Of a stretch of 7,263 nucleotides of DNA, positions 1 to 5,222 are shown in pieces. Position 1 is the first letter of the stretch, and each line of letters opens with the position of its first letter. The DNA is from JACRPZ01 sp040758255. Lineage in GTDB: Bacteria; Nitrospirota; Thermodesulfovibrionia; UBA6902. Below the pieces are notes generated by a model that worked only from the letters and a program-made list of their open reading frames with translations, did no database searches and had not been told where the DNA came from. The translations under genes were made by a program, and so were the position numbers. The stretch spans positions 1 to 7,263 of the forward strand of contig JBFLVX010000115.1 of assembly GCA_040758255.1 (NCBI GenBank). The letters run 5' to 3'.

Positions 1-21
1 ACATATCAGCCTCCTATTGGT

Positions 22-90
22 GTCGTTCCGTGCCTGAGACGGAATCAAGAGCCTTTTAATTATCTTGATTACCGTTTTTACCGGAATGAC
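22..90. repeat. Palindromic element with GTCATTCC-type ends, copy 1
   Basis: The left end GTCGTTCCG and the right end CCGGAATGAC are imperfect inverted repeats of each other. Inside are two perfect stems: TTCCGT at 26-31 pairs with ACGGAA at 39-44, and AATCAAGA at 43-50 pairs with TCTTGATT at 63-70. The ends resemble those of the element at 981-1094, so I read both as one REP or MITE-like class. No coding capacity is visible. Lying downstream of the TonB gene, it could also affect the 3' end of that transcript. Confidence 0.55.
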
Positions 91-97
91 AAATACT

Positions 98-124
98 GTA
101 ATCCTTATTATTATAAGGTATTAC
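98..124 (-). terminator. Hairpin downstream of the TonB gene
   Basis: CCTTAT at 103-108 and ATAAGG at 113-118 form a perfect six-base stem around a four-base loop. It is extended by GTAAT against TATTAC with a one-base bulge. It begins 27 bases after the TonB stop codon on the minus strand. The bases that follow on that strand (AGTATTTG) are not a clean T-run, so it may be an inefficient terminator or an RNA-stabilising hairpin. Confidence 0.4.
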
Positions 125-150
125 TAAAGAGTATGCAATTGTTATTTTTT

Positions 151-951
151 TCAAAGCATTAAAGTACCCCCCAGTATGTATATGAAGTGCCCTTTGATCT
201 CAAGATCCTCTTTCTCCCAGTCTTCAGGCAAAGGCCAGAACGGCTCAGCATCCTTGAGCGCCTTTACTGCCGCCTTATCAAGTTCCCTGAACCCGGATGT
301 CCTCACAACTTCTATCTTCCCAAGCTTCCCGTCTTTTTTTATAACAAAATCTATATAGAGGTCGCCTGATATGCCGAGCCTTGCCGCCTCTGGCGGATAA
401 ACCCATATGCTTTCAATCTTTTGTGTCAGCATCCGCATATATCCTCTATGTTTAAACTCCCCGACATCAAAGGTAAGCCCCTTCTTCTCAGGCGGAGAAG
501 CATTCTTTGCAAACTTCTCAAGTGTATCCCTGTCAAAAAGGCGAGACCGCCTCGAAGCAGACGAATCACCCGGCATCGCGGATAATGGTGCATCATTTTG
601 CAACTGAGAATCACCATCTTCGCTGCCGCCTGAACCTTCTGAAGATTTATCATTACTTGCCGGAGGCGTTGATATGCTGTCTTCGCCATGCATAGTATCA
701 GGTGATATTTTATTATCGGGCGGACGGCGATGAATGTAATCGGGCAGCGGGGATCTCTCCTTGCTTAGTTTGGGGCGTTCTGCTTTCACAGGAGAGAGCG
801 GAAGAGCATCAATGGGATCAACAAGATCAATATCAAACACAGAGAGGCCGGTTTTGCGGTCAGGCTGTGTTATTGCCAGCAAACCAATCAGCAACAGATG
901 GATTAGTACAGATATTAATACAGATAAGACTATATAACGATTGAAACTCAA
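151..951 (-). CDS. tonB: TonB-family energy transducer
   Basis: The protein (266 aa) should carry proton-motive-force energy from an inner-membrane ExbB/ExbD-type motor to outer-membrane receptors. One membrane helix lies at about residues 7-28 and contains S14-x3-H18, matching the SxxxH motif that E. coli TonB uses to couple to ExbB/ExbD. A long Pro-, Ser- and charge-rich spacer fills about 35-160. The TonB C-terminal domain covers about 172-266 and includes the YP motif (Y185-P186), G196 and a TSGFRELD stretch at 218-225. The start is TTG at 951: no ATG precedes the membrane helix, and AGGGG sits seven bases upstream. No exbB, exbD or receptor gene lies in the window, so the cargo is unknown. 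It could be a periplasm-spanning TonB paralogue not devoted to iron uptake. The stress-protein gene ends 178 bases upstream, with a repeat between. Confidence 0.85.
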   Translation of the reverse strand: MSFNRYIVLSVLISVLIHLLLIGLLAITQPDRKTGLSVFDIDLVDPIDALPLSPVKAERPKLSKERSPLPDYIHRRPPDNKISPDTMHGEDSISTPPASNDKSSEGSGGSEDGDSQLQNDAPLSAMPGDSSASRRSRLFDRDTLEKFAKNASPPEKKGLTFDVGEFKHRGYMRMLTQKIESIWVYPPEAARLGISGDLYIDFVIKKDGKLGKIEVVRTSGFRELDKAAVKALKDAEPFWPLPEDWEKEDLEIKGHFIYILGGTLML

Positions 952-980
952 TTTGAGACCCCTGAAAACCCCGTTTTAGC

Positions 981-1094
981 GTCATTCCCGCTTGTCGGGA
1001 ATCCGTCTTATTCCCCCTTAGTAAAGGGGGATAGGGGGTTGTTAAGGAAAGATTCCGGATACCCAAACATCGGGCACAAGCAAGCCGGAATGAC
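981..1094. repeat. Palindromic element with GTCATTCC ends, copy 2, nested
   Basis: The ends GTCATTCCCGCTTG (981-994) and CAAGCCGGAATGAC (1081-1094) are inverted repeats matching at 13 of 14 positions. The left part also folds alone: ATTCCCG at 984-990 pairs with CGGGAAT at 996-1002. Further in, GGAATC (998-1003) pairs with GATTCC (1051-1056). The TTCCCCCTT-type palindrome at 1011-1043 sits in the centre, as if inserted into the loop of an older palindrome. The element fills most of the gap between the stress-protein and TonB genes, and its RNA would form a large hairpin there. Confidence 0.65.
1011..1043 (+). repeat. TTCCCCCTTA/AAGGGGG palindrome, copy A
   Basis: CCCCCTT and AAAGGGGG pair across a short loop, followed by a second G-run and GGTTGTT. 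The same unit occurs at 5969-6002 and, inverted, at 6099-6133. Three near-identical copies in 7 kb show a dispersed repeat rather than a chance palindrome. Confidence 0.65.
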
Positions 1095-1129
1095 AACTTT
1101 TGGATTTTTTCAACACTCTCAAACTGAAA

Positions 1130-1588
1130 TCACTTCTTCTCTCTGTGCTCCGGCACCCTAACCGTCAATACAGGACACGGCGCCTTTCTTACCACCTTGT
1201 CCACAGTGCTGCCAAAGATAAATTTTTCAAAACCCTTTCGGCCGTAGGTTCCCATTACAATTATATCTATCTTCTTATCTGAAGAGAATTTAATTATCTC
1301 CTCATATGGGATTCCCTTTACAACCACTTTCTCGACATCAGCCAGTCCCCTGACATGCTCAATGCAGCATGTGTCCATCTCTTTCATAGCCCATTCATTC
1401 ATCTCTCTATGAAGCTCGTCCGCCGAGATATGAGGCACATGGCTTGCGGTCGCCTCTGTAACATCAAATACAACATGAAAAATATAAAGCTTAGCTTTAT
1501 AAGTCCTTGCAAAGTCCGCGGCATAAGGCAGTGCATGGAAAGACCCTGTTGAAAAATCAGTCGGAAAAAGTATACGTTCAACTTTCAT
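1130..1588 (-). CDS. Universal stress protein, UspA family, ATP-binding type
   Basis: This is a single-domain Usp protein (152 aa, normal length), cytoplasmic and probably dimeric. The family binds ATP and supports survival under starvation or stress; its exact partner is not readable from sequence. The N-terminus has the usual strand and loop (ILFPTDFS at 6-13). The C-terminal nucleotide-binding signature G-x2-G-x9-G-S is complete: G113, G116, G126, S127. This places it with ATP-binding members rather than the UspA-like non-binders. The ATG at 1588 is preceded by a strong ribosome binding site, AAGGAGG, seven bases upstream. It lies 103 bases downstream of coaX, with a TATAAT hexamer in that gap, so it may be transcribed both by read-through and alone. 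Confidence 0.93.
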   Translation of the reverse strand: MKVERILFPTDFSTGSFHALPYAADFARTYKAKLYIFHVVFDVTEATASHVPHISADELHREMNEWAMKEMDTCCIEHVRGLADVEKVVVKGIPYEEIIKFSSDKKIDIIVMGTYGRKGFEKFIFGSTVDKVVRKAPCPVLTVRVPEHREKK

Positions 1589-1595
1589 GATTAAG

Positions 1596-1602
1596 CCTCC
1601 TT
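1596..1602 (-). promoter_or_regulatory. Strong ribosome binding site of the stress-protein gene
   Basis: AAGGAGG on the minus strand lies seven bases before the ATG at 1588. It is one of the three clear Shine-Dalgarno sites in the window and fixes this start. Confidence 0.8.
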
Positions 1603-1650
1603 GAAATGTTTTGCCCTCCTGTCGGAAGAGCTTTATTTATTTATGCCCTA

Positions 1651-1656
1651 ATTATA
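1651..1656 (-). promoter_or_regulatory. Possible -10 box for the stress-protein gene
   Basis: A perfect TATAAT lies on the minus strand 63 bases upstream of the start codon, in the gap after coaX. No good -35 hexamer lies 16-18 bases further upstream; the nearest TTGATA is only seven bases away. The site is therefore weakly supported and could be chance in AT-rich DNA. Confidence 0.3.
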
Positions 1657-1691
1657 ACCCATTTATCAAGAATCTCATATTGTTAAATACA

Positions 1692-2453
1692 TCAAGCATT
1701 AAGTTCATGGATAATCCTTAACCCCTCAAGCGTAAGAAAGTGATTTACAGCCCATATGGTTTTTATATAAGGAGAAACTAAATCGGCCATGCCGCCTGTA
1801 GCTATTACTTTAGGTTTAATTCCCGCCTCTATCTTTATCTCTTTGATTATCCTCTCTACACCGCCTGCATGTCCTAAAACTAAACCTGCAAGAATATTCT
1901 CTGCGGTATCTCTTCCAATCGCCCTCTCAGGCGCAGGCGGCTTCAGTTTTACACGGGGCAGTTTTGCCGTCTTCTCATGGAGCGCTTCAGCAGAAATGCC
2001 GATCCCCGGCATTATTGCGCCGCCTCTATACTCTCCATTTGCGGTAACCACACAAAGAGTTGTTGCTGTGCCGAAATCGACAACTATCAGATCGCCTTTA
2101 TAAAGCTTATGCGCGCCTACAGCAGCGGCTAACCTGTCAGCGCCGAGAGTTGCAGGATTCTTTATCTTAAATTTCAACCCGGTCTTAATCTTACTGCTTA
2201 CGATCAATGGATCTATTCTGAAAACCTTTCTTATAGCAGTAGCGATTAAAGGCGTAGCTTGTGGTACAACTGAGCATATAGCAGCGCCTTCAGGGGCTTT
2301 CATCTGATGTTTCTTTATAAAATTATTGAGAAGAAAGGAGAGGTTATCTTTACCCCCATCTATGACTGTCTTGGATTTCAATACATGCTTAATACCTTTA
2401 TCATAAACGCCGATCGTTGTGTTTGTGTTGCCTATGTCAATGAGTAAAAGCAT
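1692..2453 (-). CDS. coaX: Type III pantothenate kinase
   Basis: The enzyme phosphorylates pantothenate (vitamin B5) with ATP, the first and committed step of coenzyme A synthesis in the cytoplasm. Type III enzymes belong to the ASKHA fold, need a monovalent cation and are usually not inhibited by CoA. At 253 aa the length is typical. Visible motifs are the N-terminal phosphate loop DIGNTNT (6-12), GADR at 104-107 for substrate binding, the second phosphate motif DFGTATT (126-132), RGGAIMPG (143-150), and the adenosine-site TGGMADL (219-225). The catalytic Asp of the family corresponds to D106 or D126 by position; I cannot align to decide. It follows birA by 27 bases, a pairing common in bacteria, and both are probably on one mRNA. 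No good ribosome binding site precedes the ATG; a heptamer repeat occupies that place. Confidence 0.95.
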   Translation of the reverse strand: MLLLIDIGNTNTTIGVYDKGIKHVLKSKTVIDGGKDNLSFLLNNFIKKHQMKAPEGAAICSVVPQATPLIATAIRKVFRIDPLIVSSKIKTGLKFKIKNPATLGADRLAAAVGAHKLYKGDLIVVDFGTATTLCVVTANGEYRGGAIMPGIGISAEALHEKTAKLPRVKLKPPAPERAIGRDTAENILAGLVLGHAGGVERIIKEIKIEAGIKPKVIATGGMADLVSPYIKTIWAVNHFLTLEGLRIIHELNA

Positions 2454-2456
2454 AAT

Positions 2457-2491
2457 ATATTACTTACTACCGGCTACTGACTACTTGCTAT
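2457..2491. repeat. Degenerate 7-bp tandem repeat at the birA-coaX junction
   Basis: Read on the plus strand, five consecutive heptamers end in TAC or TAT: ATATTAC, TTACTAC, CGGCTAC, TGACTAC and TTGCTAT. The middle three share CTAC exactly. The birA stop codon (TAG on the minus strand, 2481-2483) lies inside one unit, and the array fills the coaX leader. Heptamer arrays of this kind occur between genes in several bacterial lineages. Confidence 0.45.
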
Positions 2492-3344
2492 TTTTCAGGA
2501 TCGCAACATCCCCTGCGCTCACCTTTTCAATCTTCCCGGATGAAAGCCTAATAAGAAGCTGTCCATCATCACTAATGCCCTCTGCAATACCTGATATTAT
2601 CTTATCCTCTTCTGATAAACCGGAGCGTTCAACTCTGACTTCTCTGCCTATAGTTGAGTCCAAAGAGAGCCACTCATTAATCAGCGCTCTTTTATCGCCG
2701 TTTAAAAGTATTTTATACCAATGCTCCAGACGGCTCAGCATCACTTTGAAGAGTTTCACCCTGTCAATGCTTCTTCCCGTCTCCTGCTTAAGAGTAGTTG
2801 TAATGTCTCTGCCCCCTTCCGGCAGCATCTCAGGGAAGAGATTCACATTCACGCCTATTCCAAGCGCGATAAGATTAATCCTGTTTGCATCAGCTCTCAT
2901 CTCCATAAGTATGCCGCCCGTCTTCTTCCCATTAAGAAGTAAGTCATTGGGCCATTTTATCACGGCATTCAATCCTATATGCTCCCTGATCGCGGATACA
3001 ACAGCCACAGCAGCCATTAAGGTGAGAAGAGGCGCTTCACGCGGCGGAAAATTCGGTCTCAGCAGAATTGTGAAATAGAGGTTCCCGCCCGGCGGAGATA
3101 TCCAGCTCCTGCCAAGCCTCCCCTTACCGCTCTTCTGTGAATCAGCGATAACCACTATTCCTTCCGGCTCTTCTCGCTTCGCCCCTATCTCCATTGCCGT
3201 ATCATTTGTCGAATCAACTGAATCAAAGAAGATAATCTCCTTGCCAATTATTCCGCCTTTATACGCGCTCCTGAGTTTTTCGGCAGATAGAGTGTCGTTG
3301 GAAGTTGGGGTGCTGGATGTCTGCGATACTGATCTCAAATGCAT
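2481..3344 (-). CDS. birA: Biotin--[acetyl-CoA carboxylase] ligase, no DNA-binding domain
   Basis: The enzyme makes biotinyl-5'-AMP and transfers biotin to a lysine of a carrier protein such as the acetyl-CoA carboxylase biotin carrier. Motifs of the catalytic domain are present: DSTN (44-47), the adenylate-binding loop SGKGRLGRSW (72-81), KWPNDL (130-135), GGILME (143-148) and GIGVNVN (162-168). The C-terminal SH3-like domain follows at about 232-285. At 287 aa it lacks the winged-helix repressor domain of E. coli BirA (321 aa). Its first 20 residues are only a Ser/Thr-rich extension, so it should be a group I ligase that does not regulate transcription. The ATG at 3344 has no visible ribosome binding site; TTG two codons later is an alternative. 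It is the first gene of the probable birA-coaX operon. Confidence 0.93.
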   Translation of the reverse strand: MHLRSVSQTSSTPTSNDTLSAEKLRSAYKGGIIGKEIIFFDSVDSTNDTAMEIGAKREEPEGIVVIADSQKSGKGRLGRSWISPPGGNLYFTILLRPNFPPREAPLLTLMAAVAVVSAIREHIGLNAVIKWPNDLLLNGKKTGGILMEMRADANRINLIALGIGVNVNLFPEMLPEGGRDITTTLKQETGRSIDRVKLFKVMLSRLEHWYKILLNGDKRALINEWLSLDSTIGREVRVERSGLSEEDKIISGIAEGISDDGQLLIRLSSGKIEKVSAGDVAILKNSK

Positions 3345-3365
3345 GGCTACATAGAATTTAAGCCG

Positions 3366-3393
3366 GACTAATATTACTAATTGAGTATTAGTC
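3366..3393. promoter_or_regulatory. Inverted repeat GACTAATA/TATTAGTC upstream of birA
   Basis: GACTAATA at 3366-3373 and TATTAGTC at 3386-3393 are perfect 8-base inverted arms separated by 12 bases. The site lies between the putative birA promoter and the start codon. Related TGACTAA motifs recur at 3426 and 3534. An operator or an RNA hairpin in the 5' leader are both possible. It does not resemble the E. coli-type biotin operator. Confidence 0.45.
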
Positions 3394-3416
3394 AGGCAAA
3401 TAATATTTTCGATAAG

Positions 3417-3425
3417 ATTATAACA
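3417..3425 (-). promoter_or_regulatory. Extended -10 promoter for birA-coaX
   Basis: On the minus strand the sequence reads TGTTATAAT, a perfect extended -10 element (TG-n-TATAAT). No convincing -35 hexamer is present, as is usual for extended -10 promoters. Transcription would start near 3410 and give a leader of about 66 bases that includes the GACTAATA inverted repeat. Confidence 0.5.
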
Positions 3426-3496
3426 TGACTAACATTGCAGATTGTATATTATTCGGCTAAAAAACTTAATAATATCAAACAAATAGCCATCGGTCG

Positions 3497-3525
3497 TTGA
3501 CTACTGCAAGACTTTTTGCTATTGT
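3497..3525 (+). promoter_or_regulatory. Sigma70-like promoter for the DUF4424-like gene
   Basis: TTGACT at 3497-3502 and TATTGT at 3520-3525 are separated by 17 bases, the ideal spacing. They match the consensus hexamers at five and four of six positions. The start would fall near 3532, right beside the TGACTAATA copy at 3534-3542, giving a leader of about 50 bases. Confidence 0.45.
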
Positions 3526-3584
3526 TTTGTAACTGACTAATAACGGACAAATAAACTAACTAATAACTGGTTAAAAGTAAAATA

Positions 3585-4385
3585 ATGATAAGAAAGAAAT
3601 ACTGCATAACGGCATCAACGGCGATCCTCATCTTGCTATTAAGCGCTCCATTTTCTCATTCCGACGATACTCTTGTAGCAGATTACGGACAGACGGTTGC
3701 ACCGAAACAAACTAATGAAATAACTATGGTTGCTGAAGAGGTCATTATTTCAGTAGATGACCACGTTGACAAAAATATAGCTGTCTTTCCATTGAGACTC
3801 GCTAAAGTAAAATGCACTTTTTTGTTCAGAAATGACACGGACAAGTTGATTGAAGCCATCGTTGGCTTTCCGGGCAATGAGCAAAGTACTGCATCAGGGT
3901 ACAGTTGGCCGATCACTGACTTTGTTACTGTCATAGATGGTGAAAGATTAATTATCAACACCAAAAAAGAAATATTGAAGGAGTATAAAAAAGATAATGT
4001 TCAAATATTTCGCAACTGGTACACATGGGCAATGAAATTCCCTCCCAAAAGTACTGTAAAAGTTGAAAACACCTATCGTCATTTTTTGGGTGCGCCGTTG
4101 GGCATGGGCTATGATCCGCTTTACCTGAATTACGAGTTATCAACCGGCGCAAATTGGAAAGGAAAGATAGGTAAGGCAACAATAAAGGTTATTTATAAAA
4201 ACGAAGAAGAACTGAGAAAAAGGATATGCGAAATCAAACCTAAAGGCTGGATCAGAAGAAAGAACGAAATTATCTGGGACATGAAAGATATTGAACCAAC
4301 GGAAGCCGATAATATAAAGGTCTGCGAGAGAAACTTAGGCTATCCAGTTGCCGAGGGAATCCCATTATTATTCAAAAAGAAATAG
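3585..4385 (+). CDS. Secreted DUF4424-like protein of unknown function
   Basis: The protein (266 aa) begins with a signal peptide: basic MIRKKY, a hydrophobic core to about residue 23, and a likely cleavage after SHS near residue 26, so it is exported to the periplasm or envelope. The mature part looks all-beta. An early segment (about 46-53, MVAEEVII) is followed by a strand and turn reading FLFRNDTDK (80-88), then a VGFPGN turn. A later stretch (about 184-195) reads YELSTGANWKGK and leads into further strands. This order resembles DUF4424 proteins, whose role is unknown; I assign it by pattern, not by alignment. There are no catalytic motifs I recognise. The ATG has no clear ribosome binding site (only AAAAG upstream). 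It stands alone, divergent from birA, with a hairpin after it. Confidence 0.8.
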   Translation: MIRKKYCITASTAILILLLSAPFSHSDDTLVADYGQTVAPKQTNEITMVAEEVIISVDDHVDKNIAVFPLRLAKVKCTFLFRNDTDKLIEAIVGFPGNEQSTASGYSWPITDFVTVIDGERLIINTKKEILKEYKKDNVQIFRNWYTWAMKFPPKSTVKVENTYRHFLGAPLGMGYDPLYLNYELSTGANWKGKIGKATIKVIYKNEEELRKRICEIKPKGWIRRKNEIIWDMKDIEPTEADNIKVCERNLGYPVAEGIPLLFKKK

Positions 4386-4405
4386 GAGCTTTTAACAAGC
4401 AAATC

Positions 4406-4433
4406 AACCCGATTCGGCTTCGCCTCTCGGGTT
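4406..4433 (+). terminator. Hairpin after the DUF4424-like gene
   Basis: AACCCGA at 4406-4412 pairs perfectly with TCGGGTT at 4427-4433. The loop contains a second small stem, GGC-TTC-GCC. It starts 20 bases after the stop codon. Only ATTTC follows, so the T-run is weak; a terminator is likely but may be inefficient. Confidence 0.5.
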
Positions 4434-4684
4434 ATTTCAGGCGTTACATTTTGAACCGCATTTAAAGAAATGAGTAATCGACAAAAAATACGGAAAGGTA
4501 TCATTTTATCGGGACGACAGCAGAGGCGGCGTTACCCATTCCTCCGCGACATAGAAAATAATCCGTGCCCTTGTGCCGTCCTATTCAAAACAAAGCGATA
4601 ATGACATTTGTATTCCCCAGTTAGTTTCAGGGTCGGGTGAGGGGCAGAACATGTAGACCGGGCGTGCATTTAAAAAAACAAAAA

Positions 4685-4693
4685 TGATAAAAT
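4685..4693 (+). promoter_or_regulatory. Extended -10 element of the small two-gene module
   Basis: TGATAAAAT matches the extended -10 pattern (TG-n-TATAAT) with one mismatch in the hexamer. Counting seven bases from its last T puts transcription start at 4700, the A of the first ATG. The gene has no ribosome binding site, so both observations fit a leaderless mRNA. No good -35 box is seen. Confidence 0.4.
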
Positions 4694-4699
4694 ACAGCC

Positions 4700-4942
4700 A
4701 TGAAATGTACACAATACTTTTCATTCATCAGGCAACGACCAGACAGGGAAATAATTAAAGAAGAATGGATATTGGATACAATCAGACAGCCTATAATAAC
4801 AAAAGTTCAGACTGATGGAAGGATAAGGAAATGGAGGTTTATTGAGGAAGTCGGGAAGTACTTAAGAGTAATTATTTTAGAGGACGGCGAGACTGTTCAT
4901 AATGCTTTCTTTGACAGAAACTTTAAGGAGGAAAAGAAATGA
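4700..4942 (+). CDS. Small DUF4258-like protein, putative toxin of a two-gene module
   Basis: This 80-residue basic protein has the look of small DUF4258/RelE-type proteins: a helical first part (about 12-31, with DREIIKEEW at 15-23), then a strand pair with DGRIRKW (39-45), GKYLRVI (52-58) and a C-terminal EDGETVHNAFFDR (61-73). The family's usual N-terminal His and Arg pattern is not obvious, so the domain label is tentative. Its stop overlaps the start of the downstream DUF2283 gene by four bases (ATGA), so the two are translationally coupled. Small proteins of these two types often occur side by side, and a type II toxin-antitoxin role has been suspected; toxicity is not shown by this sequence. 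It appears to lack a ribosome binding site and may be read from a leaderless mRNA. Confidence 0.75.
   Translation: MKCTQYFSFIRQRPDREIIKEEWILDTIRQPIITKVQTDGRIRKWRFIEEVGKYLRVIILEDGETVHNAFFDRNFKEEKK
4925..4931 (+). promoter_or_regulatory. Strong ribosome binding site inside the upstream small gene
   Basis: AAGGAGG, seven bases before the DUF2283 ATG, lies within the last codons of the DUF4258-like gene. It contrasts with the missing site upstream of that gene and would favour production of the second protein. Confidence 0.8.
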
Positions 4943-5145
4943 AAATTCGATATTTCTCAGATACGGATACGGCGTTAATTGAGTTTTCAGGAGTTCCTGT
5001 TGTTGAGACAAAAGAAATATCAGAGAACCTCTACATTGATCTTGATGATAAAGGCAATCTCGTAAGCATGACCATTGAACATGCAAAAGAGAAAGCGGGC
5101 ATGTCTGAAGTATCTTTTCTACAGATGGAAAAGAGCGCTGCCTAA
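4939..5145 (+). CDS. DUF2283 family small protein, putative antitoxin partner
   Basis: This 68-residue protein carries the DUF2283 pattern almost end to end: an N-terminal KIRYFSDTDTALIEF (2-16), then ISENLYIDLDDKGNLVSM (27-44) and a short helix IEHAKEKAG (46-54). The many acidic residues contrast with its basic neighbour, as expected for a pair that binds. The function of DUF2283 is not established. Its ATG at 4939 overlaps the upstream stop, and a perfect AAGGAGG at 4925-4931 lies seven bases before it. It should therefore be translated more efficiently than the upstream gene, a dosage typical of an antitoxin. The next gene is convergent, with only 77 bases between. Confidence 0.88.
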   Translation: MKIRYFSDTDTALIEFSGVPVVETKEISENLYIDLDDKGNLVSMTIEHAKEKAGMSEVSFLQMEKSAA

Positions 5146-5222
5146 CACTTAGACCTCGGTTGTCAATAGCAACAAATCACCTTAACGGATTTTCTATAGT
5201 TCAGGAGTTCCTCGCTTCGCTG

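Larger units (their letters stand above)
4386..4699. other. Non-coding gap with a possible decayed repeat or coding relic
   Basis: This 314-base gap lies between the DUF4424-like gene and the small two-gene module. It holds the hairpin at 4406-4433 and, from about 4511 to 4669, a stretch more GC-rich than its surroundings. On the minus strand one frame of that stretch is open from an ATG at 4669 to a TAA at 4532-4534 (45 codons, no ribosome binding site). A second frame reads PSPDPETNWGI, stops at a TAG, then continues in the same frame with RIIFYVAEEWVTPPLL. That pattern suggests a relic or a conserved dispersed sequence rather than a working gene. The last 30 bases are A-rich and carry a promoter. 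Confidence 0.4.

Noticed and set aside
860..1096. Minus-strand open frame of 78 codons across the TonB start and the repeat
   Set aside because: It runs through the palindromic element and the TonB N-terminal coding region in another frame; it is an artefact of repeat DNA.
1789..2103. Plus-strand open frame of 104 codons opposite coaX
   Set aside because: It lies wholly inside coaX on the other strand, has no ribosome binding site, and its composition mirrors the conserved kinase codons.
2419..3078. Plus-strand open frame of 219 codons opposite birA
   Set aside because: It overlaps birA antisense, whose motifs are unmistakable. The Ser/Pro/Leu-rich product is typical of a shadow frame.
3345..3584. 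BirA-type biotin operator (TTGTAAACC with an inverted partner)
   Set aside because: I looked for the E. coli-type palindrome and did not find it, which fits a ligase without a DNA-binding domain.
4532..4669. Real small protein gene on the minus strand (45 codons)
   Set aside because: No ribosome binding site or promoter was seen, and an overlapping second frame looks equally protein-like, so it is reported only as a possible relic.
5146..5222. Bidirectional terminator between the small module and the MBL gene
   Set aside because: Convergent genes make one expected, but the only stems I found are four bases long (GTTG/CAAC, AGGA/TCCT), too weak to call.
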